This document shows, piece after piece, positions 1-11,020 of a DNA stretch of 64,000 nucleotides. The stretch covers positions 162,239,609 to 162,303,608 of the forward strand of contig OZ024929.1 of NCBI GenBank assembly GCA_964017235.1, in the 5' to 3' direction. Position numbers and translations under genes: made by a program. This stretch comes from Sabellastarte sp. h YS-2021. Taxonomy: Eukaryota; Annelida; Polychaeta; Sabellida; Sabellidae. Each line of letters begins with the position of its first letter. The first letter of the stretch is position 1. The notes below the pieces were generated by a model that had not been told where the DNA came from, did no database searches, and was given only the letters and a program-made list of their open reading frames with translations.

Positions 1-460
1 TTTGCCAGAACCCAGGGCCAAAAGGAAGACAGACTTGAAGGTCAGATGCTTCAATGACGCCTCCTTAAGAGGTTCAAAGGGAGCCTTTGTTAGCTGGTGT
101 AGGACCAGAGAAAGGTTCCAGGAGGGTATACCCCTCCGCCCTTTGGGTCTATCTCTGTGGAAACTGTCTAAAAGACGGGTGAGATTATCATCTCTGCTGA
201 TATTGACTGTGACGCTACCCAGTTTATCAGCAATGGCAGATCTGTATCCATCAATGGTGCTGGGCTGCAACCTCTTGACCTCAAAGAGGTAGAGAAGGAA
301 GTCAGCCACTGACTTTATAGGTGGAGACCTGAAGTCCACCTGATTAGAGACGCACCACTTTGTAAAAATGGCCCACTTTGCCTCATAGACTGATCTGGTT
401 GATTTTCTTTGAGGAGCCTCAATTCTTGCTGCCACTGCCTCAGAGAATCCCTGCTCCTTA
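1..460 (-). pseudogene. DIRS tyrosine recombinase, N-terminal part
   Basis: The minus-strand translation, in a frame different from the RNase H ORF it overlaps, matches the recombinase of copy 2 (38835-39967). Shared blocks are a YEAKW-type core entry, YRSAIADKLG and FEPLKEASLKHL, ending in LLALGSGK at the window edge. In DIRS elements this enzyme joins circular cDNA to the genome. The catalytic Arg/His/Tyr part is outside the window, so nothing can be said about its integrity. Confidence 0.65.
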
Positions 461-1484
461 ATTGCTGTGGCTCTAGGAGCCATGCATGGAGATTCAGGTT
501 TGTCAGATTTCTGTGAGGGATCTGATTGAACGGCTGTGTTAAGAGATTGGGCCAATTTGGCAGGCTCAGAGGAATTTGACTGGACATGGCTACCAAGTCC
601 CAAAACCAGGGCATGTTGGGCCACCCGGGAGCAATCAGAATAATTCTCTGGTACCGGGAATCCAGTAGTTTCTCCACCACTTTGCCCAAGATGGCGGTCG
701 GTGGGAAGGCATATGCATCCAGGTCCTCCCATGGTAGAGTGAGTGCATCCACCGCTACGGCTAGGAGGTCTGGGACTGGGGAGACGAACTGAGGAAGTTT
801 GTAATTGAATCTTGTGGCAAACAGATCTATTTGAGGCTGGTGCCATTTCTTGCATATTTCCGAAAACACTTCCGGGAGGAGGGACCACTCCGTCTGGATG
901 GTCTGACCCAATCTGGATAGCTTGTCTGCTATAACATTCAGATGACCGGGAATGTGGCGGGCTTTGAGAGTCACTTGACGCTGGGAACACCAAGTCAAGA
1001 TTCTCCACAGTATGGCACACAGCGGGCCCGACCTCATGCCTCCCTCCTTGTTTATGTAGGCTACCACTGTCGTGTTGTCGGTTGCCACTAGGACTATCTT
1101 GCCTACACAGAGGTCCTGGAACTCTTTTAGGGCTAGGAAAACTGCTTTTAACTCCAGATAGTTTATGTGCAGTTTGCTTTCTGGCACTGAGCAAAAACCC
1201 CTTGCAGTGAGCTCGTTTAAATGAGCGCCCCACCCTTCTTTTGATGCGTCTGTAACGATTTGCAGAGCATGTCTTATTGGGTGTAGTGGTTGACCTTGCA
1301 AAACATTGCTTTCTTCTAACCACCACTGTAGATGTGGGTGCAGGGACCTGGGTAGAGGGATGATCTTTTCCAAAGATTCCGGTACCCTCCAGTTGTTTTT
1401 GAGGTGCCACTGAATGGGTCTCATGTGGAGTCGGCCGAGGTGAACCTGTTTTTCTGTGGCTGTTAAGAGACCTATCAAGGACAT
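315..1484 (-). CDS. DIRS RNase H domain and RT thumb
   Basis: This open stretch of 389 codons carries the retroelement RNase H fold. The likely metal-binding residues are D79 in TDASKEGWGAHL, E111 in YLELKAV, D136 in ATDNTT and D187 in VIADKLSR. In the element this domain degrades the RNA strand of the cDNA hybrid. The N-terminal residues (LLTATEKQVHLGRLHMRPIQW) belong to the RT thumb/connection, so the drawn start is not a real start. The upstream RT lies in another frame, joined by a one-base shift near 1490. The 3' end overlaps the recombinase frame, as is usual for DIRS. Confidence 0.8.
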   Translation of the reverse strand: MSLIGLLTATEKQVHLGRLHMRPIQWHLKNNWRVPESLEKIIPLPRSLHPHLQWWLEESNVLQGQPLHPIRHALQIVTDASKEGWGAHLNELTARGFCSVPESKLHINYLELKAVFLALKEFQDLCVGKIVLVATDNTTVVAYINKEGGMRSGPLCAILWRILTWCSQRQVTLKARHIPGHLNVIADKLSRLGQTIQTEWSLLPEVFSEICKKWHQPQIDLFATRFNYKLPQFVSPVPDLLAVAVDALTLPWEDLDAYAFPPTAILGKVVEKLLDSRYQRIILIAPGWPNMPWFWDLVAMSSQIPLSLPNWPNLLTQPFNQIPHRNLTNLNLHAWLLEPQQLRSRDSLRQWQQELRLLKENQPDQSMRQSGPFLQSGASLIRWTSGLHL

Positions 1485-1489
1485 AAACT

Positions 1490-2350
1490 GCCGGACAGGT
1501 CGGTCGGGCCAAGATAGCCTGAATCTTTGTTCTGAGATTCTGCCACCGGTCTGGTGTGGGTCTGACCCGACCGGATCTGAGGTCGAATTGGTATCCTACA
1601 AAGTCGAAGACTTGTTTTGGATCCAGTTCTGATTTCTCTCTGTTGACTACCCAGCCTAGATCCTGGCACATTTCCAGCAGATCTCTGGTGTGCTGGAGAC
1701 AGACTTGGTAGGACATGGCCCTCACCAACCAGTCGTCTAGGTACTGGTGGATCCTTATACCCTTGTGCATGGCCATCAACTTTACTTCCTTGGCTACTAC
1801 CATGAACTCCAGCGGTGCTGTGGACAGACCAAATGGAAGAGCCTTGAATTGGTATGTCTGACCCTGGACATGAAATCTCAGGTATTTTCTTGATTGTTCC
1901 TGTATGTGGAATGTGGAAGTAAGCGTCCCTGAAATCTACAGAGGTTACCCATTCTCCCATTTGAAGAGAAGTTCTGATGGTTTCCGGTGTTTCCATCTTG
2001 AACTTCTCCACTTTTAGAAAGGGATTTAGATTGCTCAAGTCCAGAATGGGCCTCCATTTGTTGTTGGGTTTGGGCACCAGGAAAAGTCGGTTGAAGAAAC
2101 CTAGAGAGTTTGGGTTTCGTACTGGCTCCACTGCATTTTTGGAAATAAGCTGATGTAAAGCCTCCGACAGGTAGCTGTTCCTGTGGTGGTTTACATAACG
2201 GCTTATGACCGTTGGGTGTCTTGATAGGAGGGGCCTGTTCTGAAAGGGGAGGGTGTAACCCGACCTTAAGATCTGGACGACCTTGTAACTGGCCCCTAGC
2301 TTCAACCAAGCCTGCCAGAAACTCTGAAGTCTGGCGCCTACAGGAGGATT
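1490..2350 (-). pseudogene. DIRS reverse transcriptase (frameshifted)
   Basis: RT blocks can be read in order on the minus strand: a GARLQSFW entry motif, NPNSLGFFNRLFLVPKP, KWRPILDLSNLN, then VDFRDAYFHIP (motif A, catalytic Asp). After a single-base shift near 1905 comes YQFKALPFGLSTAP, then the catalytic YLDD box in HQYLDDWLVRA at about 1725-1740. A second shift near 1490 separates it from the RNase H frame. The domain copies element RNA to DNA. All catalytic motifs are visible, so the decay is recent. Confidence 0.8.
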
Positions 2351-2603
2351 TGAGACAACATTTCTGGCATTTACCACAGGTTTGACACAAGATAACAGAG
2401 TGACACAAGAAGCAAGCTTCACAGATTTTATTTTGTAATTTCTTTGAGAAAGACAAACTACTGCCCCGGGACTTACTTCTTTCTTTTGGGAATGCCCGGG
2501 AGCAGTAGGAACACAAGGTACAACATTTAAGTCTACAAAAGTGTCTGTTTGTCTCTGCAAAGTGCTCCCGGCCAGCAGTCCTGATATCACTCTGTTTACA
2601 CAA
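2320..2603 (-). CDS. Cys-rich segment between gag and RT
   Basis: Directly after the gag TGA, in the same frame, this segment reads through several Cys clusters (CCTLCSYCSRAF, then ICEACFLCHS, then CQTCGKCQKCC). It looks like a zinc-binding module. The matching part of copy 2 (about 45735-45955) keeps the Cys spacing although its frame is broken. The RT frame overlaps its 3' end. It could be the end of ORF1 reached by readthrough, or the start of ORF2 reached by frameshifting. I do not recognise the family. Confidence 0.45.
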
Positions 2604-2609
2604 TAACTG

Positions 2610-4701
2610 TCATTTATAGGACTGCTGGCCCTTGGCTGGTCGCGAGGAGTAGTAAGAGGCCTTGCCCTTCTGTTTCCTGCCCTGTCCGTGCTGCCCAATG
2701 TTCTTCCATGCCGGTCGTTCCTGTTTCCTGTTATCCCCACGTTTATCAGGACGATCATAGGGGTGGAAACGACCCTTCTTTCCAGTGTGAAGTTGGCCCT
2801 TGCTTTCAAAAGTGGCTATATCCTGTTCGGCTTGCCTGAGGGCTTCATCAGGGAAGAGCATTGGAATGTGGAGAGGTGCAGTCCTGAGAGAGGCCAAGGT
2901 ATCTGGTTTAATACCTGCTTTGAGATGTGAAAGATATGAATCTCTGCGAGCCAAGGTAGTATTAGCCACTGACACGAAAACAAAATCACTTAAATGTTCT
3001 AGTGTCTTAGCCATGGCCTGCGTGATGCTGGCATTAAAGTTCATCAAAAATTGCAACTCGTCGAGTGAGCCAGTTGCTTTAGTGGAAGACTTTCCTTTGG
3101 CCATTTCTGTTTTGAGAGTTTTAACTTGTCCCTTCATATTTTCTTGAACTCTATACAAACATCTGTTAAATCCAGCCGCCTGATTACAGATAGTTGAGGC
3201 TTCCCTAGCCGATTTCTCCCAACGTCTAAGATTGTCTTGAGAAATCTGACGGGAGGCTGGAGGCGTTGAGGAGATACCTGCCGCTTTAGCAATGCGACTG
3301 TATGTGTTGTTGATCTTTGAAGCATCGGTACTCCAGGAACTAACAGTTTTCTCACTAGTGGCATCTCCCTTCTGCTGGTCGGATACAAACCCGTACCATT
3401 TGGCCTGTGAACGGACCGGCTTGACAAATTAGTCCTTTAGAAGCCCCCCTGCCTCAGAGCTGCGTGAGGGATACCCCTCCACCAGTGTTAGATTCAGCCT
3501 ACCCATCTTTTTACACAACCACTCGTCGGTTGCCATATTAACTGAGATTTTTCCTGTAGGTTGAGACTGAGGCCCAGCGAAAGGGTTGTCATCAGATGCT
3601 GTGGTCGCTGTATCCAAATCAGGGATATGGGACCAGCCCATATATGACCTGATGCCTCTCATGGTCTCCCTGTAATTCTGGTCCTCTGATAGGACCTGGT
3701 CGGGGTCAGCAGAAGCAGCATCTGGGTCCTGGTCGGACAATTCCCCTTCTTCGACGAAAATGTCCACTGGGGGCTGGTCGGAGAAATCTGAATCAGAGTC
3801 CGTGTCCATAGCCGGTGGGCTGTGAAGGCCGGCTGGTGTGGCAGACGACCTGCTGGGAACCTGATGAGACGGTGGGTCGGTACCAGCCAGATCTGAGGTG
3901 GTCGATTTCTCCCTAAGCGACTTGCTGGTCGACTGAACTCTGTGAGCAGTCTGAGATACACCATGCAAATCTGAAGAAGGTTGCTTATCATCAGCGGATG
4001 AAGAGTGCGACTTGTCGGTAGCCTGACTCTGTGGAGAGGAACGGTTACCGGCCAAATCTGAAGGTGGTATGGCATCTGAAGGTCTGATAAACGGCTCGGT
4101 GGACTTAGCAATGCCAGGAGGAGCGGAAGAAGTAGGAGCCACTTTAACTGTTGAAAAGGTGGGTTCTTTGTCCATAGTCTTTGCAAGTAAGAGAGCCTCC
4201 AGTCTGTTAAACCTATCCGACCATTTCTGGTCGAGCTCATCAATCCTTGCGTCAGCTGAGGATCTGTGAGTGGTAGGCGACTTGGCCGGCTTCTCTGAAG
4301 ACTTAATTAGTATGTTTTGTAGGGGGTTTCTTGTCAGAAGATGAAGATTTCTTCTTCTTTGCAGAGGAACTCGAACCTGGGGACTGTACCATCCCTTGGC
4401 CGTCCACAGCCCCCACTACCATCACAGAGGACGGATCTATGAGGGTGTAACTGTTTGAGTCCTTAGTGGGAGTATCTGACGCTTTCTTTAATTTGCGCTT
4501 TTCTTTCTTCAATCTATAACTGGGGGTAGACAACTGAACACGTTGTTCCTCAGTCAAAGAATTACAAGCCTGGCAATCGTTATTAGACACACAAGGGTCT
4601 GAACCTTTTCCTTTCTCCCTGCAGCGCGCGCAGAAACAATGGCTGTCGAAACTGGCCATGATGTGCCCACAGTTACCATGTTTCTGGCCCGGGGAAGACA
4701 T
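2610..4701 (-). pseudogene. DIRS gag-like ORF1 (one stop, one frameshift)
   Basis: It starts MSSPGQKHGNCG and has an N-terminal metal-binding-like cluster (CGHIMASFDSHCFCARCR, then DPC and CQAC), a lysine/serine-rich stretch, an acidic middle (EEGELSDQDPD) with RETMRGIRSYMGW, and a helical C-terminal half ending RPAKGQQSYK. A frameshift lies between 4175 and 4303. An in-frame TAA sits at about 3429, where copy 2 has CAA (LLRDQFVRVPKP), so this is a C-to-T nonsense change. The protein presumably packages the element RNA. The same organisation recurs in copy 2 at 46003-51000. Confidence 0.7.
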
Positions 4702-5045
4702 AACGATCTGATGGCAGTAAAATACAGAGTTCTAACAGGTCTATATACTCCCAAGATAAAGTAAGCACAATTATAAAGTACAATTCTCACCAATAACAAT
4801 GAAAATCTGAAGATAAACTTCTGATGAAAATATTCCGTGCACACAAGCATGCGCCAAACGAAAAAGATGCTATGACGTCACGCTGTCTAGACAGGAAGGA
4901 AGTACTACACGCCACCTGGCGAGTGCACAGCACTGGACCGGCCTGGCCGGTGGAAACACAGGACGTCTTTTTCTGACGTTTGGCGGGCCGGTCTGCGCCG
5001 ACCGGATAAGCTATTGTCCATTGGATAGGATGTATTAACGCAATA

Positions 5046-6914
5046 AAATACTCTAAATGCAATAATTTCCAAGTTACAAGCAATTTACTCAACAGTGATA
5101 ACCTCAAAGTAGCTATTACTCAGCTATGCCATGAGCTACAGGTCTGAAATTTTACTATGTTATAGCTGACCCAAAAGTAGGTGAACAACATATTTAAGCA
5201 AAATACTGTACATGCAATAGTTTTCAAGTTACAACTGATTTACTCAATAGTGATGACCTAAAAGTAGCTATTACTCAGCTATGCCATGAGCTACAGGTCT
5301 GAAATTTTACTATGTTATAGCTGACCCAAAAGTAGCTGAATAACATATTTATACTAAATTCTCCAAATGCAATAGTTTTGCAATTACAACTGATTTACTC
5401 AATAGTGAGAACCTCAAAGTAGTTATTACTCAGCTATGCAATGAGCTACAGGTCTGAAATTTCACTATGTTATAGCTGACCCAAAAGTAGGTGAACAACA
5501 TATTTAAGCAAAATACTGTAAATGCAATAGTTTTGAAGTTACAACTGATTTACTCAATAGTGATGACCTAAAAGTAGCTATTACTCAGCTATGCCATGAG
5601 CTACAGGTCTGAAATTTTACTATGTTATAGCTGACCCAAAAGTAGCTGAATAACATATTTATACGAAATTCTCTAAATGCAATAGTTTTCCAATTACAAC
5701 TGATTTACTCAATAGTGAGAACTTTAAAGTAGCTATTACTCAGCTATGCCATGACCTACAGATCTGAAATTTCACTATGTTATAGCTGGCCCAAAAGTAG
5801 CTGAATAACATATTTATACGAAATTCTCTAAATGCAATAGGTTTTAAGTTACAAGTGATTTACTCAATAGTGAGAACTTCAAAGTAGCTATTACTCAGCT
5901 ATGCAATGAGCCACAGATCTGAAACTTCACTATGTTATAGTTGATCCCAAAATAGGTGAATAATATATTGCAACAAAATACTGTAAATGCAATAGTTTCC
6001 AAGTTATAAGCGATTTACTCAACAGTGATAACCTAAAAGTAGCTATTACTCAGCTATGCATTGAGCTACAGGTCTGAAATTTTACTATGTTATAGCTGAC
6101 CCAAAAGTAGCTGAATAACATATTTATACTAAATTCTCTAAATGCAATATTTTTGAAGTTATAAGCGATTTACTCAACAGTGATAACCTAAAAGTAGCTA
6201 TTACTCAGCTATGCCATGAGCTACAGGTCTAAAATTTTACTATGTTATAGCTGACCCAAAAGTAGCTGAATAACATATTTATACGAAATTCTCTAAATGC
6301 AATAGTTTTTAAGTTACAAGTGATTTTACTCATGATGGAAGTTACTGAAAAGCCCAAAAGTAGCTATTACTCACTTAGCTATTGAGACAGGCACCCAACT
6401 TACTCACCATATTGTAGCTATGAAAAAAGTAGCTGAATAACATATTTTAACAAAATCTCTAAATGCAACACTTTTCAAGTTATAAATGATTTTGTGCATG
6501 ATTTCATGAATTTTAATGCATTAAAAATTATTAAAAAAATTTATTAAAAAAAAAGTAAGACAGATCCAGGTCTCATACTCACACAAGAGAATCTACCTGT
6601 GGCCTAGTACATATATGCAAGATATGAGAGAAATCCCTGCAATAGTCACTGAGAAAATTGTGATTAAGTGTTGAAATTTTCACACTTTTGGTGGGGGTAC
6701 CCCCCTTGTAATGTCTCTAGCAAACAGACGAACAGACAGATTTGCATGCCTTGAACAATTTTTCATCCTCGATAGATAAGGTATCTTTTAAAAAAAACAG
6801 CACGTCTCTAGGCCTTGTAGTTTTGGAGGAGAAGTTGTTCATGCGTACGCGTCCGCGTACGCCCACGCCGCAGAGTGACAACATAATGTCAGCTGACTGA
6901 CAAGTCAGCTGACA
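5046..6914. repeat. 155-bp satellite array with pearl-like 3' tail
   Basis: About eight tandem units of 155 bp run from 5046 to about 6310; the landmark 'agctattactc' recurs at 5111, 5266, 5421 and 5576. A variant unit (GATTTTACTCATGATGG) follows, then an AT-rich stretch and a unique tail of about 400 bp. The tail holds a GC-rich CGTACGC stretch and ends in a perfect hairpin with 12-bp arms TGTCAGCTGACT at 6887-6898 and its complement at 6903-6914. The same tail ends the element at 20803, so this is a 5'-less copy of that element, cut on the left by DIRS copy 1. Confidence 0.85.
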
Positions 6915-7935
6915 TAAAAAGTGGGTCTGGATCGTGTTGAGGTTGGTCTTGATCAGAAGGGGCCCTAGAGGGCTTGGAAGACCTTTGCATGGGTACAGAG
7001 GAATGATCTTCCTCTGAAGATGATGATTGAGACAAGTATCTGGACCTAACCTTGTGTTTTCTTTTATCTGCATGTTTTTTGGGTCTAGCCGAGACCACCC
7101 ATGAGGGTTTCTCGGACTGACCTGAATGTTGATCCGAGACATGTCTCGGGTCAGAGTCAAAGACTGGTTATCTCTGAGACCAGGTGGAAGGGACGGACCA
7201 TATAAGTCCACCTCCATAGCCTCATCCATATGAGAGGATGGCTGAGTTCTCGGAGGAGGGGTTGGGTCCAGATTCTCAGTTTGTTTTTCTGATACCAGGC
7301 TTAGAGGCAGGAGTGGAGGTCTGATCCTTTAGACGTCTTTTTGAAAGACTGAAATTCGTCTCGGAGAAACTTCATGGCCTAAAGCATAGAAGCCTGGAAA
7401 ACCCCATTTGCTGTTGCAACTGGATGTTAAACTGAGAACCCAGGGATTTCTCGAGTTTGGACTCGAGAGTTTGGAGAGAGGCGAGACAGTTTTAGCTGGA
7501 GTTTTAAGAGACAATGATTGAAACGTAGGGGCTGAGGATGTGGTGGAGAAGCAAATAAATTGTCAGCAGCACCCTCAAGGTCTGCCTGAGATCCAGTAAA
7601 GGATTCCACATCCTCGTCCCCTAGTAAATCAAGCTCATCGTCTTTTGAAGTGTCTGCTTTCTGTTTCCTAACATAACGCTTCCTGTTTTTGATTTTAAGC
7701 ATTTGTTCTTCTGAGAACCCAGAGCAAATGTCGCATGGAGATTCAAGGGTAACACAGGGGTCATCCCCTTTATTTGCTTCTCTACAGGAAGGACAAAAAT
7801 TGTGATTATCAAACGGAAGACATTTTTACCACAATAAAAATGTGTAAACAAGCAAGCCTGAACTGAGAAAACTCACAAATCACAAAAAAGTATAGAAATA
7901 CTTATCCTGTCAAAAACAAGCATTCTGACGCATGC
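6915..7935 (-). pseudogene. ORF1 remnant of a second DIRS family
   Basis: On the minus strand, 7830-7690 translates as a Cys cluster (DNHNFCPSCREANKGDDPC, then CDICSGFSEEQM), followed by a basic and then acidic stretch (KADTSKDDELDLLGDEDVE). It parallels the N-terminal cluster of the copy 1 gag (FCARCREKGKGSDPC) but is clearly diverged at the DNA level. Below about 7400 it continues in other frames with Ser/Lys-rich text. It stops abruptly at 6915, where the hairpin tail of the satellite element begins. No RT or recombinase remains. Confidence 0.55.
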
Positions 7936-7989
7936 ATTTATCTCCCGCCGTATAAATTAGATGTCCTAAAGATAGTGGAATATAAATTT

Positions 7990-8335
7990 TCCTGCGAGAT
8001 GGAGGCACATGTAGAAGTGACAAGTTTAATGTTTGATTGCAATACTTTTAAAGACAAAAGGCATTTACTCATTTTAGTAGCTATTACTTTGCCATCCAAA
8101 GAGCTACAGTTCTGCCACTTCATTATGCAGATCAACTCAAAGTAGGGAAGCACGTCTTTAGAAGAAATAGCCTATCTGTACTACTTTTAGAGATACAAGA
8201 CATTTACTTATTTTAGTGGCTATTACTCTGCCATCTAAAGAGCTACAGTTCTGCAACTTCACTATGTGGTAGATCACCCAAAAGTAGGTGAATGACTTAT
8301 TTAGAAGAAATTGCCCACCTGTAATACTTTTAGAG
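7990..8335. repeat. Two units of a diverged satellite (about 157 bp)
   Basis: Two imperfect units carry landmarks shared with the larger arrays (CATTTACT...AGTAGCTATTACT, AGCTACAGTTCTG, AAAGTAGG). They differ from both the 155-bp and 133-bp units and look like an older branch of the same family. Confidence 0.6.
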
Positions 8336-8389
8336 ACTAGACCAAGGATGCATCTGTGGCCAGATGCAAAATGTATCCACCGGCAAAGG

Positions 8390-9055
8390 CAAAAGTAGCT
8401 ATTACTCGGCTATGGCACGAGCTAGAGGTCTGAAATTTTAGTATGTTATAGCTGACCCAAAAGTAGGTGAATAACATATTTGCACAAAATTCTCTAAATG
8501 CAATAGTTTTCAAGTTACAAGTGATTTTACTCATGATGGAAGTTAGTGAAAAGCCCAAAAGTAGGTATTACTCACTTAGCTATTCAGATAGACACCCAAG
8601 TTACTCACCATGTTGTTGCTATGGAAAAAGTAGGTGAATGACATATTTTAACAAAATGCTCTAAATGTAATACTTTTCAAGTTATAAATGATTTAGTGTT
8701 GAGTAAGAACTTCAAAGTAGCTATTACTCCGCTATGCAATGAGCCACAGGTCTGGAATTTTACTATGTTATAGCTGCCTCAAAATAGGTGAATAACATAC
8801 TGAAACTAAATAATGTAAGTTTTCAAGTTATAAGTGATTTACCCAACAGTGATAACCTAAAAGTAGTTATTATTCAGCTATGCCATGAGCTACAGGTCTG
8901 AAATTTTACTATGTTATAGCTGACCCAAAAGTAGCTGCATAACATATTTGCACAAAGTGCTCTAAATGCAGTACTTTTCAAGTTATAATTGATTTAGTGC
9001 ATGATTTAATTAATTTTAATGTATTAAAATTTATTTTAAAAATTCATAAAAAAAC
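8390..9055. repeat. 155-bp satellite, short block
   Basis: Four to five units of the 155-bp family, ending in the same AT-rich segment (GATTTAGTGCATGATTTAATT) that precedes the unique tail at 6480 and 20380. Here the unique tail itself is missing and the 133-bp array starts at once. A 7-bp-arm hairpin (GCATCTG at 8350 and CAGATGC at 8361) lies just before the block. Confidence 0.7.
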
Positions 9056-9059
9056 TTAA

Positions 9060-11020
9060 GCATGTGAAACTTCTCCAAAATGTAGGTGAATGAGTTGAGA
9101 AATACTGGCTATCTGCAATACTTTTAGTGATAATAGGCATTTACTTATTTTGAGTAGGTGAGTAATTAGCTACAGGTCTGAAACTTCACCAAGTGAAAGC
9201 TGTCCCAAAAGTAGGTGAATGACTTATTTGAGAAAAATTGGCTATCCGCAATACTTTTAGAGATAATTAGCATTTACTCATTTTGAGTAGGTGAGTAATT
9301 ACCTACGGGTCTGGAACTTCACCATGTGAAGCCTATCCGCAATACTTCTAGGGATAATTAGCATTTACTCATTTTGAGTAGGTGAATAATTAGCTACAGG
9401 TCTGAAACTTCACCAAGTGAAAGCTCTCCCAATAGTAGATGAATGAGTTATTTGAGAAAAATTGGCTATCTGCAATACTTTTAGAGATAATTAGCATTTA
9501 CTCATTTTGAGCAGGTGAGTAATTAGCTATGGGGCTGAAACTTCACCATGTGAAAGCTCTCCCAAAAGTAGGTGAATGAGTTATTTGAGAAAACTTGGCT
9601 ATCTGCAATACTTTTAGAGATAATTAGCATTTACTCATTTTGAGCAGGTGAGTAATTAGCTATGGGTCTGAAACTTCACCAAGTGAAAGCTCTCCCAAAA
9701 GTAGGTGAATTAGTTATATGAGAAAAATTGGCTATCCCCAATACTTTTAGAGATAATTCGCATTTACTCATTTTGAGTAGGTGAACAATTAGCTACGGGT
9801 CTGAAACTTCACCAAGTGAAAGCTCTCCCAATAGTAGGTGAATGAGTTATTTGAGAAAAATTGGCTATCTGCAATACTTTTAGAGATAATTAGCATTTAC
9901 TCATTTTGAGTAGGTGAGTAATTAGCTATGGGTCTGAAATTTCACCATGTGAAAGCTCTCCCAAAAGTAGGTGAATGAGTTATCTGAGAAAATTGGCTAC
10001 CTGCAATACTTTTAGAGATAATTCGTATTTACTCATTTTGAGTAGGTGAGTAATTAGCTACGGATCTGAAACTTGACCATGTGAAAGCTCTTCCAAAAGT
10101 AGATGAACGAGTTATTTGAGAAAAGTTGTCTATCTGCAATAATTTTAGAGATAATTAGCATTTACTCATTTTGAGTAGGTGAGTAATTAGCTACGGATCT
10201 GAAACTTCACCATGTGAAAGCTCTTCCAAAAGTACCTGAAGGAGTTATTTGAGAAAAATTGGCTACCTGCAATACTTTTAGAGATAATTAGCATTTACTC
10301 ATTTTCAGCAGGTGAATAATTAGCTACAGGTGTGAAACTTCACGAAGTGAAAGCTCTTTCAAAAGTAGGTGAATGAGTTATTTGAGAAAAATTGGCTATC
10401 TGCAATACTTTTAGAGATAATTAGCATTTACTCATTTTGAGTATGTGAATAATTAACTACAGGTCTGAAACTTCACCAAGTGAAAGCTGTCTCAAAAGTA
10501 GGTGAATGAGTTATTTGAGAAAAATTGGCTATCTGCAATACTTTTAGAGATGATTCGCATTTACTCATTTTGAGCAGGTGAGTAATTAGCTACGGGTCTG
10601 AAACTTCACCAAGTGAAAGCTCTTCCAAAAGTAGGTGAATGAGTTATTTGAGAAAAATTGGCTATCTGCAATACTTTTAGAGATAATTCGCATTTACTCA
10701 TTTTGAGTAGGTGAGTAATTAGCTACGGGTCTGAAACTTGACCAAGTGAAAGCTCTCCCAAAAGTAGGTGAATGAGTTATTTGAGAAAAATTGGCTATCT
10801 GCAATACTTTTAGAGATAATTAGCATTTACTCATTTTGAGTAATTAGCTACGGGTCTGAAACTTGACCATGTGAAAGCTCTTCCAAAAGTAGGTGAATGA
10901 GTTGAGAAAAATTGGCTATCTGCAATACTTTTAGAGATAATTCGCATTTACTCATTTTGAGTAGGTGAGTAATTAGCTAAGGGTCTGAAACTTCACCAAG
11001 TGAAAGCTCTCAATTAGCTA
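9060..11020. repeat. 133-bp satellite array
   Basis: About 14 tandem units of 133 bp. The landmark 'gataatt(a/c)g' recurs at 9619, 9752 and 9885, and one unit near 9310-9350 is shortened to about 90 bp. Each unit holds TTGGCTATCTGCAATACTTT, TTTACTCATTTTGAG and GGTCTGAAACTTCACCA. The same unit forms a separate array at 52809-54285. No coding capacity is credible. Confidence 0.9.

Larger units (their letters stand above)
1..5045 (-). mobile_element. DIRS-type retrotransposon, copy 1 (cut by window edge)
   Basis: Reading on the minus strand from 5045 downward, the order is terminal repeat, gag-like ORF1, reverse transcriptase, RNase H and the start of a tyrosine recombinase. That order defines DIRS elements, which integrate with a recombinase instead of an integrase and leave no target duplication. 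The end at about 4870-5045 matches the right end of copy 2 (about 51000-51165), including the shared ending GTATTAACGCAATAAAAT. The element abuts a 155-bp satellite array directly, so it probably inserted into that array. It is not functional: gag has an in-frame TAA and a frameshift, and the RT has two frameshifts. The recombinase catalytic core would lie left of base 1. Confidence 0.85.

Noticed and set aside
586..792. Plus-strand frames across 1-4300
   Set aside because: Shadows of the minus-strand DIRS genes, whose motifs are clear.
8350..8367. Hairpin GCATCTG-TGGC-CAGATGC as another Helentron-like head
   Set aside because: No matching arm or tail hairpin was found, and it lies between satellite blocks, so it is left as an isolated inverted repeat.
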